NCBI GenBank assembly: GCA_017355425.1
Contig: CP070233.1
Location: forward strand, 1,715,501-1,779,500
DNA from: Dolichospermum sp. DET69
Lineage (GTDB): Bacteria > Cyanobacteriota > Cyanobacteriia > Cyanobacteriales > Nostocaceae
Direction: 5' to 3'
DNA length: 64,000 nucleotides
Part shown: positions 61,572 to 64,000 of the stretch, in pieces
Layout of the letters: each line of letters begins with the position of its first letter
Numbering within the stretch: the first letter of the stretch is position 1
Notes under the pieces: generated by a model
Seen by the model: the letters and a program-made list of their open reading frames with translations, nothing else
What the model was told of the DNA's origin: nothing
Database searches by the model: none
Position numbers and translations under genes: made by a program

Positions 61572-62681
61572 TTATCTATTTAACTGTTTATCATATTTAT
61601 GATACCAATACTCAATAATTAATAAAGATGCTCTGATAAGTTTATTCCAATGTTCATTATCAATGACATTTATTATTTCTAACTGAGTGGCAGGTCTAAA
61701 ATGAACTATAGAATTACGAATCTTATAAATTACCTGACCAAGTTCATTTGGTAGCGCATCAGATCGCTTAGAATCTATAAAATTTTTAACTTCTTTTAAG
61801 CTATTAATAGCATCTTCAGGTGGACCATATATCAATTTATTAATAGCTATATCTTCTTTTGGTTTCCAGTCAATAGAATCTTCAAGTTTGGCTGAAAAGT
61901 TGAGTAATGATAATGAATTTTCTATTCCTAAATCTTCATAAAATTTTTGTAAAAAATATACTGAAAATAATCTTTCTATACATCTATAAATATCAAGAAA
62001 AGAATACCTCCAATGAACAGATACTAAACTAAAAGATAAATTATCAAAAGGTATATGTTTTGAACCTTCAAGAAACAATCTTTGAAAAATCAGAAGAGTT
62101 TCTTCGTCAAATTCTAGAGGCATTATTTGAGGATTATGAGTAATATAAAAACCAGATAATTTGAGAATATTAACAGTGGTTTTATTCTTTGTTTCACCCT
62201 CAATAAACAGACAGTCATGTTGAACTTTATAAACAAAAATAGGTTCAAAAAACTCTTTTACTTGACTAAATTCATATTCAATTTTTTCTTCTTCAGTTTC
62301 ATAAAAAATTTCATTTTCAATGAAACTCACATCAGTAGTTTGTTTAACGGGAATTTTGAGTTCAAATATTAAGGCTGTAAATATTCCTCCATTTAATTCT
62401 TCTTCCTGTATTATTTCTCGTTCTGTTAATAACTGAGTTGTCGAACCAATGGTAACAAAGTATTTTTGTTTTTCAAATTCAAAATATGCCGTTCTGAATG
62501 TCGGCAAAATTCTTTGTGTATCTTGAATTTTTAATTTCTGCAACCATTCTTTTTCACGTTCATTTGTTTTAATATATCGTATAGCATCAGCAAATATAGG
62601 ACGCTCAATATTTTTATCTTCAACAAATTTAGCTAATACTTCAAATATATATTTATTAGCCTCTTTCATACTTCTGGACAT
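61572..62681 (-). CDS. Hypothetical protein paired with a DGQHR-like gene
   Basis: 369 residues, soluble, acidic, not recognised. It opens KEANKYIFEVLAKFVEDKN, and the C-terminal part (NELGQVIYKIRNSIVHFRPA) resembles the RNase-type HEPN helix with R-x4-6-H (RNSIVH), which hints at a HEPN-like ribonuclease domain; this is a motif reading only. It begins 7 bp after the upstream gene and is surely co-transcribed. Confidence 0.5.
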   Translation of the reverse strand: MSRSMKEANKYIFEVLAKFVEDKNIERPIFADAIRYIKTNEREKEWLQKLKIQDTQRILPTFRTAYFEFEKQKYFVTIGSTTQLLTEREIIQEEELNGGIFTALIFELKIPVKQTTDVSFIENEIFYETEEEKIEYEFSQVKEFFEPIFVYKVQHDCLFIEGETKNKTTVNILKLSGFYITHNPQIMPLEFDEETLLIFQRLFLEGSKHIPFDNLSFSLVSVHWRYSFLDIYRCIERLFSVYFLQKFYEDLGIENSLSLLNFSAKLEDSIDWKPKEDIAINKLIYGPPEDAINSLKEVKNFIDSKRSDALPNELGQVIYKIRNSIVHFRPATQLEIINVIDNEHWNKLIRASLLIIEYWYHKYDKQLNR

Positions 62682-62688
62682 AATAATA

Positions 62689-63888
62689 TTAGTAACTCCA
62701 GCATGGATTCATATTTTCAACTTCAAAATTTTCATCAATTAGCACTTTAAAAGCTCCTCGAAAGAATTCTCTTTCATTAGATTTTGCTATTTTCTTGCTA
62801 ACAACTTCATTCAAAGTATCAAAACACAAAAATTCTTCCATTTCGTTATGATTGAAACTTCCTAATTTTTCTAATAGCTTATCAGCATTTGTTTTTATAT
62901 CCTGCCATTTTTGATTTTGCTTTTCTGGTGTATATTCATTTCCTGGTCTGCCTAATGTTGCCGAAGCTATAGCAGTTACAAAACCAACGCAGGCTGGTTG
63001 ATTACTAAATAAATCTTTACCTTGTTTAAAATTAAAATATTCTTCTGTATTTTCACTTTGATAGGATGCAATAGCATGGTCGAAAGCATTATCAAATTTA
63101 GATAAATAAGACATGACTTCATAAAAAATATTTGTAAAGTCCGCATTTGAGGTTGATTCTATAAAATCTAGTCTTGTAAATTCGTCCGCTAGTCTTTCTG
63201 GAAGATTAATTTTTTCGGTTCTAGCCCCGAATACCAGAAATAATTCAATTACATTATTGGCGTGAAATTGTCCAGGTTTAGTACGTCTTCCTTCATCATT
63301 AATTGTGATTATTTCTATATCTGGATATTTTTGCTGTATTTCTTTAATTATGACTTGAAATACGGTTTCGATTTGTCTTCTTAAATTCCAAGGAACTTGA
63401 CCTGTATTTAGTACCAACATTCGATAAGTTAAACTATTAATTTGTGAAGCAATCCAAAATTCTATCCGAATTTTACGAGTTGCAATTTCATAATTATCTT
63501 TTAATGCTTTATTAAATGCGTCATTTAAAGCTGTGGTTCTTTGCATACCATCTATAATAGATATATTATCTGATGGTATTTGGTAAACAAACTGCAAAAA
63601 CTCGTCTTTATATTCTATTGTTTCTATTGTTGTTAATTCTTTTGTAGAAACAATAGCCCCAATTACAATTGGAGGTAATACTGCTCCCAATGCTATATCT
63701 TTCTCCATCCTCTTACGAATACGAATTGCGGTTCTTGTTTTTAATGTATCTCTTTGTCCTTCTAAGCCTCCTTTTCTATTATGAAAGGCTTTTTGTACCA
63801 TATTCAGGTAATCTTCTACAGTGAATTGAACAATTACAGAGTAACAATTCACTCTTGTATCTTTAATAATATCTAGATTTTTTGTCAT
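62689..63888 (-). CDS. DGQHR/DUF262-like (ParB-fold) protein
   Basis: 399 residues. ISIIDGMQRTTALNDAF at about 110-125 is the D-G-x-Q-R motif of DGQHR and DUF262-type ParB-like nucleotide hydrolases, and VLNTGQVPWNLRRQIE follows, as in many DGQHR proteins. Similar proteins occur in DNA-modification and anti-phage systems (DndB-like, GmrSD). Together with the downstream gene it forms a two-gene unit. An IS605-type left end lies 10 bp upstream of the ATG. Confidence 0.65.
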   Translation of the reverse strand: MTKNLDIIKDTRVNCYSVIVQFTVEDYLNMVQKAFHNRKGGLEGQRDTLKTRTAIRIRKRMEKDIALGAVLPPIVIGAIVSTKELTTIETIEYKDEFLQFVYQIPSDNISIIDGMQRTTALNDAFNKALKDNYEIATRKIRIEFWIASQINSLTYRMLVLNTGQVPWNLRRQIETVFQVIIKEIQQKYPDIEIITINDEGRRTKPGQFHANNVIELFLVFGARTEKINLPERLADEFTRLDFIESTSNADFTNIFYEVMSYLSKFDNAFDHAIASYQSENTEEYFNFKQGKDLFSNQPACVGFVTAIASATLGRPGNEYTPEKQNQKWQDIKTNADKLLEKLGSFNHNEMEEFLCFDTLNEVVSKKIAKSNEREFFRGAFKVLIDENFEVENMNPCWSY

Positions 63889-63898
63889 AAGAATACCC

Positions 63899-64000
63899 GG
63901 TAAGTGGAAAACTCAGCGGCTTGGCTCCCTGAGAGGGAAACGACACGAGCGGTTTTAACCGCTTTGAATCTTTTTTCATTACCGCCTTGGAGTTAAGAAA
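63899..64000 (+). mobile_element. Left end of another IS200/IS605-type element (partial)
   Basis: GGTAAGTGGAAAACTCAG-CGGCTTGGCTCC-CTGAG, then AACGACACGAGCGGTTTTAA-CCGC. It aligns block by block with the left ends of elements A and B read on their minus strands (GGTAAGCGTAAAACTCAG, CTGAG, GCGAC, then a GCG...CGC hairpin). The element continues past the window; whether it has a gene cannot be seen. Confidence 0.65.

Overview
The window is AT-rich bacterial DNA from a cyanobacterium, most likely a filamentous, heterocyst-forming Nostocales (Anabaena/Nostoc/Dolichospermum type). The evidence is a cyanobacterial group 2 sigma factor next to a FurA with the Anabaena-type five-cysteine layout, a fused ModBC molybdate permease, cyanobacterial GlgC, many HIP1 octamers (GCGATCGC), and heptameric short tandem repeats (AGGTAAT, ACTGACA, GACTCCT) of the STRR type known from heterocystous cyanobacteria. 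No rRNA, tRNA or CRISPR array was seen.

Layout. 1-4.4 kb: tail of a probable gpsA, sigC, fur, and a convergent cell-wall-binding gene (the furA/antisense arrangement known in Anabaena). 4.4-8.2 kb: cobN on the minus strand. 8.4-13 kb: a VapC-like toxin-antitoxin pair, nanE, a membrane protein, and a PLP enzyme coupled to a MATE-type exporter. 13-20.4 kb (minus strand): copMRS-like copper sensing operon, modBC and modA, then a BlaI/M56-protease pair resembling PetRP, the copper-dependent plastocyanin/cytochrome c6 switch. 20.5-24.9 kb: five tandem, nearly identical Rpn-family nuclease genes plus the tail of a sixth. 25-34.3 kb: CPBP protease, TM2 protein, copper P-type ATPase, FHA protein, epimerase, aldo/keto reductase, a secreted protein. 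34.4-37.4 kb: a PD-(D/E)XK-TPR fusion gene whose start codon abuts an IS200/IS605-type tnpB element. 37.5-45.5 kb: TonB-like protein, two peroxiredoxins, DnaJ, P-loop kinase, glgC. 46.3-49.5 kb: TPR protein, recR, a lone Rpn gene, miaE. 49.5-55.6 kb (minus strand): a cluster with a sterol-desaturase-like protein, rhodanese, pilin-like protein, MerA-like flavoprotein, TVP38 protein and a glycosyltransferase. 55.7-64 kb: NDH-2, then an accessory stretch with HicBA, a lone RHH antitoxin, a PIN fragment, VapBC, a possible nuclease, a two-gene DGQHR-like unit, and the left end of another IS605-type element.

Common threads. Copper handling recurs (CopMRS, PetRP-like pair, CtaA-type ATPase). Metal and redox homeostasis genes are frequent (Fur, ModABC, CobN, peroxiredoxins, MerA-like). 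Toxin-antitoxin and nuclease genes concentrate at 8.4-9.1, 20.5-24.9, 34.5-36, 48 and 57.7-63.9 kb.

Most striking structure: repeat and mobile DNA enters genes and their control signals. Repeats are translated inside CobN; a dispersed repeat supplies the only usable start codon of copS; an IS end supplies the stop codon of an epimerase gene; IS ends lie 3 and 10 bp from two other start codons; and a repeat encodes the C-terminus of a VapC. Two ORF-less IS200/IS605-type elements (31,947-32,402 and 45,578-45,951) share a roughly 300-nt core with compensating stem changes. They resemble HEARO/omega-RNA elements of the IscB/IsrB type and are the best candidates for an RNA-guided mobile system here. 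recR appears to start at ATT. All functional calls are from reading alone; no database search was run.
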